Shown piece by piece: positions 38,204 to 48,678 of a DNA stretch of 64,000 nt (position 1 is its first letter; each line of letters opens with the position of its first letter). The notes under the pieces were generated by a model that saw nothing but the letters and a program-made list of their open reading frames with translations, was not told the DNA's origin and searched no databases. Source of the DNA: Shewanella algicola (GTDB taxonomy: Bacteria; Pseudomonadota; Gammaproteobacteria; Enterobacterales; Shewanellaceae); the NCBI RefSeq assembly GCF_014648035.1, contig NZ_BMQI01000002.1:62001-126000 (forward strand). Reading direction: 5' to 3'. Both the position numbers and the translations under genes were made by a program.

Positions 38204-40687
38204 TCAACCACCAAGTTGCTGCAAGTAACGTATTGCGGCTTGATTATTAACATCTAGGCTCAATACATTTTTAAAACATGCTTTAGCACTATCCATTTGA
38301 TTCATTTGAACTAAAAAAATACCGAGCTTTAGCAATACTAAAATATCTTCAGGGTATTTATCTAAATAATCTAGGTAGATATGTAACGCTTTTTGTGGTT
38401 TGCCACTCAAATTTAACGCATGAGCATATTGAGGTAGGTATTCATCACTATAGTGAATAATTTCTGCAAGGTATGTCGTCGCGAGCCCAAGTTTATTGAG
38501 CTCCAAAGATAATTTTATAACCTGTTTTAACTCAGCCTCACGACAAAGTTCTACCGACAATTTTAATATAGTTTCAAGCGCCATTTGAGGATGTTTCTCT
38601 AACATTTGTTGGTAGCTTAAGGCTAGATGATAAAGTCGAGAAACCTCAGCACTAGTATCAATGAAAGGTAAAGTATATTCCACAATCTTAGAGATACCGA
38701 GTAGATGTCTATTATGGAGCAGAATTTGTAGTTTCTTAAAAGCATTATCCATTCTGGGTAGAACAGCATCGCTGGTCTCGTCTATAAAATGTTTAACAAC
38801 AAATTGTTCGTAGAATGATGCTTGAGAAGTTTGAATTTTTTCCAGATCTGTCGCTGATAAACTCTCGTATTGCAAAGGGTGATTATGTTGCCAAATAACT
38901 GACCTCCCCCATTGCTTATCATTATTCCACTGATGACATAAGGCGTTGACATCACTTATAGCTTGGTATTCGTTTATTCGACAGTTAATACGTTTTATAG
39001 ATGAAGTGATTAGTTCGGATAGCTCAGTCGATATGGTCTCCAATGCTTGGTAGTAGATGCGAGTTTGGTCTATCACATCTTGTTGTGACCATTCGTCTTT
39101 TTTCTTTGTCGACAAAAAATGAGAAAACTCATAGTAACCGTAAAATTTAATAAGATGGACTAATGAAGTAAATTTTTTATTTATTTTTTGTTCTACCTTA
39201 TCAATTTTATCTGCCAAAGCAGGAATGAATTGAGGTTTTTTTTGGCTTTTTTCAATTTTAGTATTCAGTACCAATGCTTCAGATATTAAGATCTTAAGCC
39301 GTTGAAGTTTATCCAGAGTTTTTGTGAGGTTATTCAATGTATCAATTAGATAGCCAGTTCTTTGTTGCGTAGAGAGTTGATAAGTTTCAGGCCTTAGCAT
39401 TTGACGGTTTTTATGGGTAATGGAATCAAGCTGCACATCCTGACATGCTCGATACTCCACACCGTTTACTTTAGCAGCATCTTTGGACAAGTTAATATAA
39501 ATCGTGCTTGTTTGATGCATAATCGAGGTCTGTAATGATTCTATTGCATGTAATAATTGAATCGGGGTCTCTGCCATTTCACCGGAATAAGTCTCCACCC
39601 ATTCTAACATAACACCGATATCGGGCCCTAAACTTGCGCCAAAGGTTCCCTGTGTGTGTGTAACTCCTTTTTGGGAATGACAAAAATCGACACCGCATAG
39701 CAAGACTTGCTTAAATCCCATTTCTGTTGCAATTTCAATAGCACTATTTGTCACTGTTGGGCCGACTGACTTTATATTGTCATGGTCAGTATCGTTGTCC
39801 CAAGGCCAACGCGAACCAGTATACAGTGCAGAGCCTCTCCATTGCCCCATAATTTGCGGGGCAACATGATAGGAGTTAATCAATAAAGCATTATGCTCTA
39901 ACTCCATAAACTCTTTATTAACATCAAAACTGTGAGATAGTGGATCAACTGATACTACTATATCCACTTTAATATTAAGTTTAGCAAGCTTCCCCATTAT
40001 CCTAGATACAGCAATGACAATTAATCGTTCAGTATTCGCTTTAATCCATTCAATAGAATCATCTAGAGATGGCCCTCCTCCTAATATAATGCAGCTTTTA
40101 CCAACAAATTGTTGCTTTAAAATAGAGGCTGGCAATAGGTTCTCTGCTAGGTTTTGTAACTGAGCCTTAACGAAAATCTTTTGATTAAAACCAACACGTT
40201 TTTCAAAATACTCATGTTCTAGCGTCTTTTCAACTTGAGCATTAAGCTTGCAATAGGACTCAAGATGGTTCTCGGCTACAGCGATGGAACGATGAATTCT
40301 AAATTTCTGCTTAACAATATATAAATTGTTTTCATTTTCTTTGATAAGAGCAGAAAATTTTTCTGGTGAAGAAATGATCAAGTCATTGTGTAAAGCTTTA
40401 GGGATATCGATTGTCAATAAAGCTAAAATGTCAGGTAATTCAACAAAGATATATTTACTCCCCCTTGCCAGCGGACGATCCATCAAGTAATTAGTTAACA
40501 GGCCAGAATCCATACCAATGATGACATGTAATGTATCATCTGTGTTAAAGGCATTTTTAAACCTTTCATCGTACAATGAGACTGAGTCAACTTTTTCAAA
40601 GGTCTTTCTATTAACACTTGGTAAGTATCCTTCTCCGAACTGACTAATAGCAAATATGTTAGTTATTTCTGATGGTGTATTAAGCAT
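38204..40687 (-). CDS. Maf-type motility-associated glycosyltransferase with TPR tail
   Basis: 827 residues. The central DUF115/MAF domain is marked by CIILGGGPSLDDS (about residues 199-211) and a following VSVDPLSHSFDVNKEF segment. The family transfers nonulosonic acids such as pseudaminic acid to Ser/Thr of flagellin in the cytoplasm. The last ~120 residues form TPR-like helical pairs (for example YLDKYPEDILVLLKLGIFL), which could bind flagellin. The neighbouring pse genes would supply CMP-pseudaminic acid. A possible sigma-54 site lies upstream. Confidence 0.88.
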   Translation of the reverse strand: MLNTPSEITNIFAISQFGEGYLPSVNRKTFEKVDSVSLYDERFKNAFNTDDTLHVIIGMDSGLLTNYLMDRPLARGSKYIFVELPDILALLTIDIPKALHNDLIISSPEKFSALIKENENNLYIVKQKFRIHRSIAVAENHLESYCKLNAQVEKTLEHEYFEKRVGFNQKIFVKAQLQNLAENLLPASILKQQFVGKSCIILGGGPSLDDSIEWIKANTERLIVIAVSRIMGKLAKLNIKVDIVVSVDPLSHSFDVNKEFMELEHNALLINSYHVAPQIMGQWRGSALYTGSRWPWDNDTDHDNIKSVGPTVTNSAIEIATEMGFKQVLLCGVDFCHSQKGVTHTQGTFGASLGPDIGVMLEWVETYSGEMAETPIQLLHAIESLQTSIMHQTSTIYINLSKDAAKVNGVEYRACQDVQLDSITHKNRQMLRPETYQLSTQQRTGYLIDTLNNLTKTLDKLQRLKILISEALVLNTKIEKSQKKPQFIPALADKIDKVEQKINKKFTSLVHLIKFYGYYEFSHFLSTKKKDEWSQQDVIDQTRIYYQALETISTELSELITSSIKRINCRINEYQAISDVNALCHQWNNDKQWGRSVIWQHNHPLQYESLSATDLEKIQTSQASFYEQFVVKHFIDETSDAVLPRMDNAFKKLQILLHNRHLLGISKIVEYTLPFIDTSAEVSRLYHLALSYQQMLEKHPQMALETILKLSVELCREAELKQVIKLSLELNKLGLATTYLAEIIHYSDEYLPQYAHALNLSGKPQKALHIYLDYLDKYPEDILVLLKLGIFLVQMNQMDSAKACFKNVLSLDVNNQAAIRYLQQLGG

Positions 40688-40794
40688 GTAGCCCTCTGCG
40701 GTTGATTGTACATAAATAATGTCAATTAATTGTCATTAAACTTCGACTCACTCAATCAAATCAACAAATTTAATCCTAAACCCATCTGCTAATA

Positions 40795-40809
40795 GCAAAA
40801 TCAATGCCG
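40795..40809 (-). promoter_or_regulatory. Possible sigma-54 promoter of maf
   Basis: The minus strand reads CGGCAT-TGATT-TTGC. GG and GC are correctly spaced; the first base departs from consensus. It lies about 108 bases before the maf ATG and would tie glycosyltransferase expression to flagellar assembly. Confidence 0.5.
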
Positions 40810-41114
40810 TTTTTAAATTATATTTGCTTTTGGCAGTAGTTTTTTCACAAGGATAGGAAATCACGATATTTAATCTAATATACAGCTAAAAAAAAGCAAA
40901 AAGATTAGACAATAAGAATTAAGTTATTAAGATAATAGTATTTATATAGTTTCCCTCGCAAATACACTAACATATGTATCTTCAGGGCAAGATGAAAAAC
41001 GTTTTTTGAACCCTTTTTAGTATGTTTTTACAACTACATTTGTTCAGTAAGTTTTCGCTTATAATCGACTGGAAGTAAATCAGTATTACAATAATTCATA
41101 GCGAACAAAAAACA

Positions 41115-41153
41115 CACTCATGCGGTTCCCCTGTAAGTATGTGGTCATGAGTG
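41115..41153. repeat. Inverted repeat in the pseB leader
   Basis: CACTCATG and CATGAGTG form a perfect 8-bp stem around a 23-base spacer, about 145 bases upstream of the pseB ATG. No T tract follows, so it does not look like a terminator. It may be an operator, an RNA leader structure or a trace of a mobile element. Confidence 0.5.
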
Positions 41154-41284
41154 GTTTCGTGCTCAAATCTATTTATGGAACGTAAATTGCTTAACTCTTG
41201 TAACTATTTTTTAAATTATCAAAAGATTGCCTTTAACCAGCTTAAAGCCGAAATAAAAACAAAGCTGGACTGCTAAGACACTAA

Positions 41285-42294
<1,010 letters not shown>

Positions 42295-42295
<1 letters not shown>

Positions 42296-43446
42296 TGATC
42301 CCATACGGACGGCAAGATTTAAATACGGCAGATATCGAAGCTGTCGTTAGCGTCTTAAAAAGTGATAATTTAACCCAAGGGCCCCAAGTCCCTCTGTTTG
42401 AAGCTAATATTTGTCGCGAAACACAAGCTAATTTTGCCGTAGCAGGAAATAGCGCAACATCGATGCTGCACGCTGCCTGTCTAGCATTGGGGGTTAGCAA
42501 AGGAGATATTGTTTGGACAAGCCCGATCACTTTTGTTGCCTCCGCCAATTGTGCACTCTATTGCGGTGCAGAAGTTGATTTTGTTGATGTTGATCCGTCA
42601 ACAGCCAATATGTGTCCCCTTGCATTAGAGAGAAAACTTATTCAGGCCAATAGGTTAGGAATATTACCTAAGGTTATTATTCCTGTGCACATGGCTGGCC
42701 ACAGTTGTGATATGCAAGCGATATCTAAGCTAGTAAAGCCTTATGGGATAAAAATCATTGAAGATGCCGCGCATGCTATTGGTGGACGCTATGCTGATAT
42801 GCCTATTGGTAGTTGTCAATTTAGTGATATTACCGTTTTCAGTTTTCATCCTGTTAAAATCATCACCACTGCTGAAGGAGGCGTTGCAACAACAAATTGT
42901 CTGCGACTTTCTCAAGCAATGCAATCGTACCGCAGCCATGGCATAACTAAATCCGCAAATGAGATGCTAAGACCTGATGAAGGTGATTGGTACTATGAGC
43001 AACATAACCTTGGGTTCAATTATCGGATGACAGATTTACAAGCCGGATTAGGTAATAGTCAAATTACACGCTTGAGTGAGTTTGTTGCTAAGCGTAATAA
43101 ATTGGCTAAACGTTATCAGTTGCTGCTTCATAAGCTGAATATTAAGTTCATTAATCCGATTGAGCATTGTCACAGCGCATATCATCTGTTTATTGTGCAC
43201 TTGCCTGCGGATATTGACCGCAAGTCTGTATTCAATTTAATGCGTTTAGCCGGAATTGGTGTACACGTGCATTATTTCCCTGTTTACCTTCAGCCTTTCT
43301 ATCTACAAAAAAGCTTCTTGCCTGGTCATTGCCCTGGAGCGGAAGCTTATTATAGTCACTGTTTAACGTTGCCGCTTTACACTGAGCTAACAGAAAGTGA
43401 ACAGGATTTTATTGTCACTAATCTTACTAAAATATTAGGCTCTTAA
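42295..43446 (+). CDS. pseC: PseC, PLP aminotransferase of pseudaminic acid synthesis
   Basis: 383 residues, DegT/DnrJ/EryC1 fold. The PLP Schiff-base Lys is K188 in FSFHPVKIITTAEGG, and EDAAHAIGG carries the usual Asp. It converts the PseB keto-sugar to UDP-4-amino-4,6-dideoxy-L-AltNAc. It is coupled to pseB. A diverged fragment of a second pseC 3' end lies at 44012-44157 past an IS fragment. Confidence 0.95.
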
Positions 43447-43668
43447 GAATGAAAATGGCACTAAAACCGTGCTGATTAAGTTGTAGGTACAAAGTCATCT
43501 TGTTCGAAAACTAATCTCACTAAAAGTTCTTATATAGATATTTTAAGTTTAGCTTCCCGGAATTTTTCAAGATAGTTGTCGCCTTAATTATTTTGTAAAT
43601 AAACAGGCTGCGGTAAGTTAAAGCAAGTGAATTATCAAAGACATTCAGTTCAATTTAAAGAAGCTATA

Positions 43669-43955
43669 TGTACTGGTCAAGCCAAACTGGACACTTTTAA
43701 TTGAGAATTTTCAAACTCTACAGGTGACAGATCACCATTAGCAGAATGAAGTCGCTCCAAGTTGTAATATTTCATGTAAGCCGTCACATCTTGCTTCATA
43801 AACTCCCTTGTTGGTTGAGCAACTTTAAAAATCCAATCGTGTTTCAAATTACCAAAGAAACGTTCAACGACGGCATTATCCCAACACGCACCCACATCCC
43901 CCATACTGGCTCGGACACCATAGTTCGATAGCAGCTTACCGCAATAGACTATCAA
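43669..43955 (-). mobile_element. Truncated IS3-family element (transposase 3' end)
   Basis: The minus strand encodes the last ~90 residues of an IS3-type OrfB, with the end of the DDE region (GACWDNAVVERFFGNLKHD, including the catalytic Glu) and the usual RLHSANGDLSPVEFE tail. An apparent terminal sequence (TGTACTGGTCAAGCC) begins at 43669. The 5' part of the element is missing; the frame is broken near 43950. It lies between intact pseC and a pseC remnant. Confidence 0.8.
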
Positions 43956-44011
43956 AAAGATTTAGAGATTTTGTAAGTACATGAGTAAAAAATAATATTA
44001 TCCTAGAATCA

Positions 44012-44157
44012 GTTTACCTTGAGCCTTTATATCTGAAAAAGGCTTTCTTCCGGGCTATTCTGGAACAGAACCTTATTACAGTCATAGTCATTATTTTGTA
44101 ACCCTCCCTTAACAGAGAATGTGCAGAATTTTATTGTTGCCACGTTCATTCAAAATC
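44012..44157 (+). pseudogene. Diverged 3' remnant of a second pseC
   Basis: The DNA here aligns with the end of intact pseC (about 43282-43440). Translation gives VYLEPLYLKKAF and, after a one-base frameshift, FLPGYSGTEPYYSH, against VYLQPFYLQKSFLPGHCPGAEAYYSH in the intact copy. Stops and the frameshift make it non-functional. The differences show that it is not a fresh duplicate. Its end overlaps the convergent methyltransferase gene end, probably the original junction. Confidence 0.8.
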
Positions 44158-45372
44158 TAAATAAGGATCGATGATTTGAGGGTGCCAATTTTGAGACAGT
44201 TTTGTCATTCTTTCTCTAGTCGGCGCATAAATTGGTACAATATAGACAATATTAACCACCAATTCTAATCCAGTGCTAGATAAAATCTCTTGTCCCGCAA
44301 AAGTGTGACCTGCAAGCTCATAATCATAAAGCATTATTTTTTGATTCTCTATTGCCGTAAGTATTGAAGGATACGATTGAATTAATAAATAAAAATCTCC
44401 ACCGATGCCCCACAACCCGACTTTTTCTTGCTGCGTTAGTTTCTGCTGGATCCGATTAAATAGAGCACCCAAGTAACCATTATACTGAGAGAAACGCTGC
44501 TCAACAGCAAGCTTAGCGGAGTGTTTTATAACGCTATGATGACTTATTTGCACCGTGGTCACTTTTTTTAATAGCAACAATAATCTGGGAATGTCACCTG
44601 TGGTTAGCTGCTGTTGATTGATAATTTTCAAACCCGCTTTTTCAGCAATTAACTTGAGAGAGTCTTTGGTGTAATAATGAATATGTTGGCAATGAACAAT
44701 ATTGGTCACACCCAAGTTATCTGTAAAAGCATCTGGACTGCAATCTGGCACTTCGATGAAAATAATACCGTCCTCAACTAGACATTCGCTCATTTGCGTT
44801 AAATAACGCACCGGTTCGACTATGTGCTCAAGAACATGTGTGCTGATTGCGATATTGATTGGATATTTAGCAAAATGAGGTAGGATTGTATCCAGTTGAT
44901 TTAAGTTAGCAGTAATATGTTCGACTGTATTCGATTGTATGTGGTCGTGAAAATCTACACTAGAAAGCTTGATTGAAAACTCTTTAAATTGACTATCAAT
45001 ATGCTTCAGCGTCGCACCACCACCCGCGCCAAAGTCAACAATATGCGCGCCCATTTTTATATAGGATGCGAAAAAAGCTGACATCTCCTCATAAGGAGAC
45101 TTCTCTCCTTCAGGAGTATCACACCACATATCAGGCTCTAGCGCATTGGAAAAATAAAGTGCACCAAATATTGCATCAGTATAAGGGATGGTTACTTGAA
45201 CATGGCTACAATGCTGGCACTGTCCGATAGGGAAACGGAGCACTTGCCTTTTGAGTTCTTTAGCCTGCTTATCCCAAATGCCGGAGGTAAGTGTATCTAT
45301 GTGCTGCCATGCTGTATGACCGCATACTTCACATGATGTTTGCGTCGCAACTATCGTGCTCATCTTAGTCAT
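44146..45372 (-). CDS. SAM-dependent methyltransferase, zinc-finger type (copy 1)
   Basis: 408 residues. A Cys-rich N-terminal module (CEVCGH near residue 14 and CQHCSH near 53) precedes a class I SAM domain with IVDFGAGGGATL (about 110) and a C-terminal domain with GLWGIGGDFYLL. This is the layout of sugar C-/N-methyltransferases of surface polysaccharide and flagellin glycan loci. It is last in the 14-gene operon and paralogous to the next gene. The exact acceptor is unknown. Start may be ATG at 45372 or 45363. Confidence 0.82.
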   Translation of the reverse strand: MTKMSTIVATQTSCEVCGHTAWQHIDTLTSGIWDKQAKELKRQVLRFPIGQCQHCSHVQVTIPYTDAIFGALYFSNALEPDMWCDTPEGEKSPYEEMSAFFASYIKMGAHIVDFGAGGGATLKHIDSQFKEFSIKLSSVDFHDHIQSNTVEHITANLNQLDTILPHFAKYPINIAISTHVLEHIVEPVRYLTQMSECLVEDGIIFIEVPDCSPDAFTDNLGVTNIVHCQHIHYYTKDSLKLIAEKAGLKIINQQQLTTGDIPRLLLLLKKVTTVQISHHSVIKHSAKLAVEQRFSQYNGYLGALFNRIQQKLTQQEKVGLWGIGGDFYLLIQSYPSILTAIENQKIMLYDYELAGHTFAGQEILSSTGLELVVNIVYIVPIYAPTRERMTKLSQNWHPQIIDPYLDFE

Positions 45373-46555
45373 TCCCGGTATAAAAAGGGTCTAAAACATT
45401 ATGCCAATCTTGGCTAAGTGCTCGCATCTTTATCCTTGTTTCTGCAAGTTGAGGACTCATAAAAACGGTATACTTAGCCGAAGGGATTTGGCTACTGCAT
45501 AAGATGGGGTGCTGCTGGAGTATTCTGTCTTTTAGTGCGTAATCAAACAGCACAATATTGCCTTGCTTAATCGAGTCATTTATATCAGCATGCTCAGTCA
45601 TCAGGTTATAAAAATCAGCCCCTACTCCCCAAATACCAACCTTACCATCTCGGCTTATACTCTCACGTAATGCATCGGCTAGATTAGCCCGTAATTGACG
45701 ACATTGTGCTTGATAATGTTTGATCACATTCGCGGCATCAAATAAAGAAGATGATGGATGAGATTGGACTATTTCATTTGGGGTTAGTAATACCTGTAAT
45801 CTGGGTATATAGCCTGTTGTTATACGACTAATTTTGACCACTTTAAATCCAGCTCGTTTCGCTGTAAAAGTTATAGAGTCTGCCGTATAGTAATGGATAT
45901 GCTGTAAATTAACTAAATTACTCATACCAATGGATTGAAGGATATGGCATTGTGAAAAGTCAGGAACTTCAATAAACACCACCCCACTTGGGCTCAATTG
46001 TCGTTTGATATGCTGTAAAAAGTTAACTGGATTAATTACATGCTCTAATACATGCGAAGCCATCGCTAAATCAATCCCCTCTGGCCAATGTTGGTTAGGC
46101 AACTGATCGAGATTATTTAAATCGAACGAGAGATAGTAAATATTATCTTCAGAAAAACGGTCATTAAAATCGATACCGACTAACTTACTGTCTGGCAGTC
46201 GTTTATTGGCAGCTGCTAATAGTTTCCCTTCGCCACAACCAAAATCGACGACAGTCTTAGGTGTCGAATCATTTAATGCAAAGTCTATCATCTCTTCATA
46301 TGGACTATTATCACCCACTAGAGTTTCATGCCACATGACGGCTTCTTGGGTAGAGTGAAAATACAACTTTTCAAATAAAGCTGGTGTATATTCATGACTA
46401 ATCTGCACGTGTCCACAATGTTTACATTTAGATAAAGGATAAACTGAGTTTTGACGGGAAAGTATTGTGCTACTTTCCTCCCATATCCCAAATGAAATAT
46501 CTGAAAATATTTGCCATTGCTGACGGTTACAAAGCTGACATGAAGCTATAGCCAT
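45365..46555 (-). CDS. SAM-dependent methyltransferase, zinc-finger type (copy 2)
   Basis: About 396 residues from the ATG at 46555, which has AGGA upstream; a TTG at 46588 would overlap the SDR gene and is disfavoured. Same plan as its neighbour: CQLC and CKHCGH Cys pairs, SAM motif VVDFGCGEGKLLAA (about 102-115), and C-terminal GIWGVGADFYNL. The two genes have clearly diverged, so they probably methylate different positions or act as a pair. The likely substrate is the flagellin sugar or its acyl side chain. Confidence 0.82.
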   Translation of the reverse strand: MAIASCQLCNRQQWQIFSDISFGIWEESSTILSRQNSVYPLSKCKHCGHVQISHEYTPALFEKLYFHSTQEAVMWHETLVGDNSPYEEMIDFALNDSTPKTVVDFGCGEGKLLAAANKRLPDSKLVGIDFNDRFSEDNIYYLSFDLNNLDQLPNQHWPEGIDLAMASHVLEHVINPVNFLQHIKRQLSPSGVVFIEVPDFSQCHILQSIGMSNLVNLQHIHYYTADSITFTAKRAGFKVVKISRITTGYIPRLQVLLTPNEIVQSHPSSSLFDAANVIKHYQAQCRQLRANLADALRESISRDGKVGIWGVGADFYNLMTEHADINDSIKQGNIVLFDYALKDRILQQHPILCSSQIPSAKYTVFMSPQLAETRIKMRALSQDWHNVLDPFYTGND

Positions 46556-46565
46556 AGGTGAAGTC

Positions 46566-47291
46566 CTAGTTGGTAATACCGCCGTCAATCGTCAGCGTCT
46601 GCCCAGTGATAAATGCTGCTTCATCGGATAACAAGAAACTGATTGCAGGGGTTATATCTGCAACTGTGCCCAAACGATGCATAGGTGTACGGCGGATAAT
46701 TTGATCGCGTTTTTTATCTGAAAGTGTCGACGACATCTCAGTGTCGAGATAACCAGGAGCAATCGAATTAACGGTAATATTTCGGCGGCCATTCTCTCTA
46801 GCAAGTGCACGGGTTAAACCATCTAACCCCGCCTTTGACGCAGAATAGGCTGCAAGACCAGTATAACCTCGACTACCAATGATTGAGCTTATATTGATAA
46901 TTCGCCCCGCAGTATTCTGCCTTAAGAATACCCTAAGTACTTCACGGGCAAAGTACAACGCACCGTTTAAGTTCACTTGCAATAACGCATCAGATTCTAC
47001 ATTAGGAAAGGTGGCTAACACCCCCTCTTTTGCAATACCGGCATTATTGATGAGCCCCCAAAGTGGTACTTCTGCCCATTCACAGGCAGATTTTACAAAT
47101 GTAGCGGTTTGTTCTGCATTACCGACTTCACATTGAAACCACTTAACATGTTCGTTGTTATTTACTAGGTCGTCGACCGCCGTCGTTTTATTGCGACTAC
47201 AGGTAGAGACCTTATAACCTTGATTAAGTAAGTGAATAACTATGCCTAAACCCAGCCCACGACTACCGCCTGTGACCATAATGTGTTTCAT
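46566..47291 (-). CDS. SDR-family reductase (FabG-like, first of three)
   Basis: 241 residues, a complete classical short-chain dehydrogenase. The NAD(P) motif TGGSRGLG is at residues 7-14, NNAG near 85, and the catalytic Ser and YSASK near 139-157. The C-terminal LTIDGG tail is FabG-like. Next to an acyl ligase and ACP, a 3-oxoacyl-ACP reductase role is likely. It overlaps the ligase stop by 4 bases. Confidence 0.82.
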   Translation of the reverse strand: MKHIMVTGGSRGLGLGIVIHLLNQGYKVSTCSRNKTTAVDDLVNNNEHVKWFQCEVGNAEQTATFVKSACEWAEVPLWGLINNAGIAKEGVLATFPNVESDALLQVNLNGALYFAREVLRVFLRQNTAGRIINISSIIGSRGYTGLAAYSASKAGLDGLTRALARENGRRNITVNSIAPGYLDTEMSSTLSDKKRDQIIRRTPMHRLGTVADITPAISFLLSDEAAFITGQTLTIDGGITN

Positions 47292-48433
47292 TGAATCAAC
47301 CTTTGTTTTTTACCCGTCGCAGAAAGACTAATTTGCTCACTAAAGGTGATAATTCTAGGGCGTGCCGCAGGTTCTAATTGTTCGGCAAGTTCTTTAAGTG
47401 CTTCTTTAGCAATCTGTTGATCATCAGCGCATAACTCTACGCAAATAAGTGCCCCTGTAATAGGGTTAGCTTTGGCATAGACTCTTGCGTCAGTTATTCC
47501 AACCAATGCAATAATTTTTTGCTCTAAGGTTTCAAGATTAACCTTAACACCACCTACATTCACTAAACTATCTTCTCGACCAGTAAATAATACTCTGTCA
47601 CCACTGAGTGTAATACAGTCGCCGGTGTCGATAGACTCGTTAAGCCTGTTTAATTGTAATGTATGCGTAGCGGTTAATTGCAAGCCATTAAATTCTTGTT
47701 TTAGCCAAGTTCGAGGAAAGCCCGCTAATCCATCTTTAACTGAAAATATGACACCAGCTTCAGTCGTTGCGTAGATATGACGCACCTTAGCCTTAGGACA
47801 TTGTAACTTGATAGTATCTAAGGTGTGCTGGTCTGCTATTTCTCCGCCCAGAGTAATAACGGCCAATGGTGGTGATTTTGTATGCCAGCTCATTAATAAC
47901 GCCCGCATCATTGAAGGAGTCGCACTAATGGCATTAACATTATGCTTTATCGCAAGCTCGGCTTTGCATTGAAGATTGGCATCAACATCGGCAATCAAGG
48001 TGTCTTTACTAACAATAGCCTGCAAAATGACTTGTAAACCAGCAAAGCTCATTGGGTGATAACAAAGTAGCCACCTGCTAGCCACTTTTTCGGGATTGTT
48101 AGCATTTTTAGGCATCAATTTGCTTAGCCGATGAAAAACCAACTTGGGTTGCCCCGTCGTACCCGATGTTAATAGTCCAATAGCGAAACCTGTTGGAAGA
48201 TTGCTGCCATCAATATCTTGATTAGTTCGATTAAAAATAACTGGGATATCAGCTTGTTGTGCATCAAGCATCGCCTGGATCATTTTCGATACTAGAGGAC
48301 TATTTGAGGTGTTATCAGTACCACTAAGTTCGATAAACGCTCTGCCTTCACAGCTAGAGCTAGGAGTAAAATCAATTCCACTGCACTGTAAGTCCGGCTC
48401 AATTAATGAGAATAGCTCATCGATAACAAACAT
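47288..48433 (-). CDS. AMP-forming acyl ligase (ANL superfamily)
   Basis: 381 residues, shorter than most ANL enzymes (about 500) because the N-terminal part is reduced. The phosphate loop TSGTTGQPK is at 89-97, the A5-type motif reads ATTEAG (about 217-222), DTGDCI follows, and the C-terminal Lys motif SATGKKQR is near the end. Starting one base into the preceding ACP stop, it is well placed to load an acid onto that ACP. The substrate is unknown. Confidence 0.83.
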   Translation of the reverse strand: MFVIDELFSLIEPDLQCSGIDFTPSSSCEGRAFIELSGTDNTSNSPLVSKMIQAMLDAQQADIPVIFNRTNQDIDGSNLPTGFAIGLLTSGTTGQPKLVFHRLSKLMPKNANNPEKVASRWLLCYHPMSFAGLQVILQAIVSKDTLIADVDANLQCKAELAIKHNVNAISATPSMMRALLMSWHTKSPPLAVITLGGEIADQHTLDTIKLQCPKAKVRHIYATTEAGVIFSVKDGLAGFPRTWLKQEFNGLQLTATHTLQLNRLNESIDTGDCITLSGDRVLFTGREDSLVNVGGVKVNLETLEQKIIALVGITDARVYAKANPITGALICVELCADDQQIAKEALKELAEQLEPAARPRIITFSEQISLSATGKKQRLIQ

Positions 48434-48678
48434 TAAACTGCAGCACCTTCATAAAGCGCTATCAGTTCAGCAATGCTGTGAAACGTCTTAAATCCATCAC
48501 GAAAAGGATCTATTCCGGTTGTTAATTCTAAAGTCACAATCAATGTTGCTAAGTCCAATGAGTCCATTGGTAAGTCGACTAAAAATTCTGACTCGACAGT
48601 TATTTCAGGACAAACCTCGGCCTTATTTTCAATAATTTGACGGGTCTCATTGAGGATGATATCGGCTAAGTTACTCAT
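48433..48678 (-). CDS. Acyl carrier protein 1
   Basis: 81 residues, acidic, with the phosphopantetheine Ser at residue 40 in PMDSLDLATL. It is smaller and more divergent than the housekeeping AcpP (which reads DSLD with ADSLD context). It is sandwiched between the acyl ligase and a GNAT, overlapping both. It probably carries the acyl group donated to the amino sugar. Confidence 0.88.
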   Translation of the reverse strand: MSNLADIILNETRQIIENKAEVCPEITVESEFLVDLPMDSLDLATLIVTLELTTGIDPFRDGFKTFHSIAELIALYEGAAV

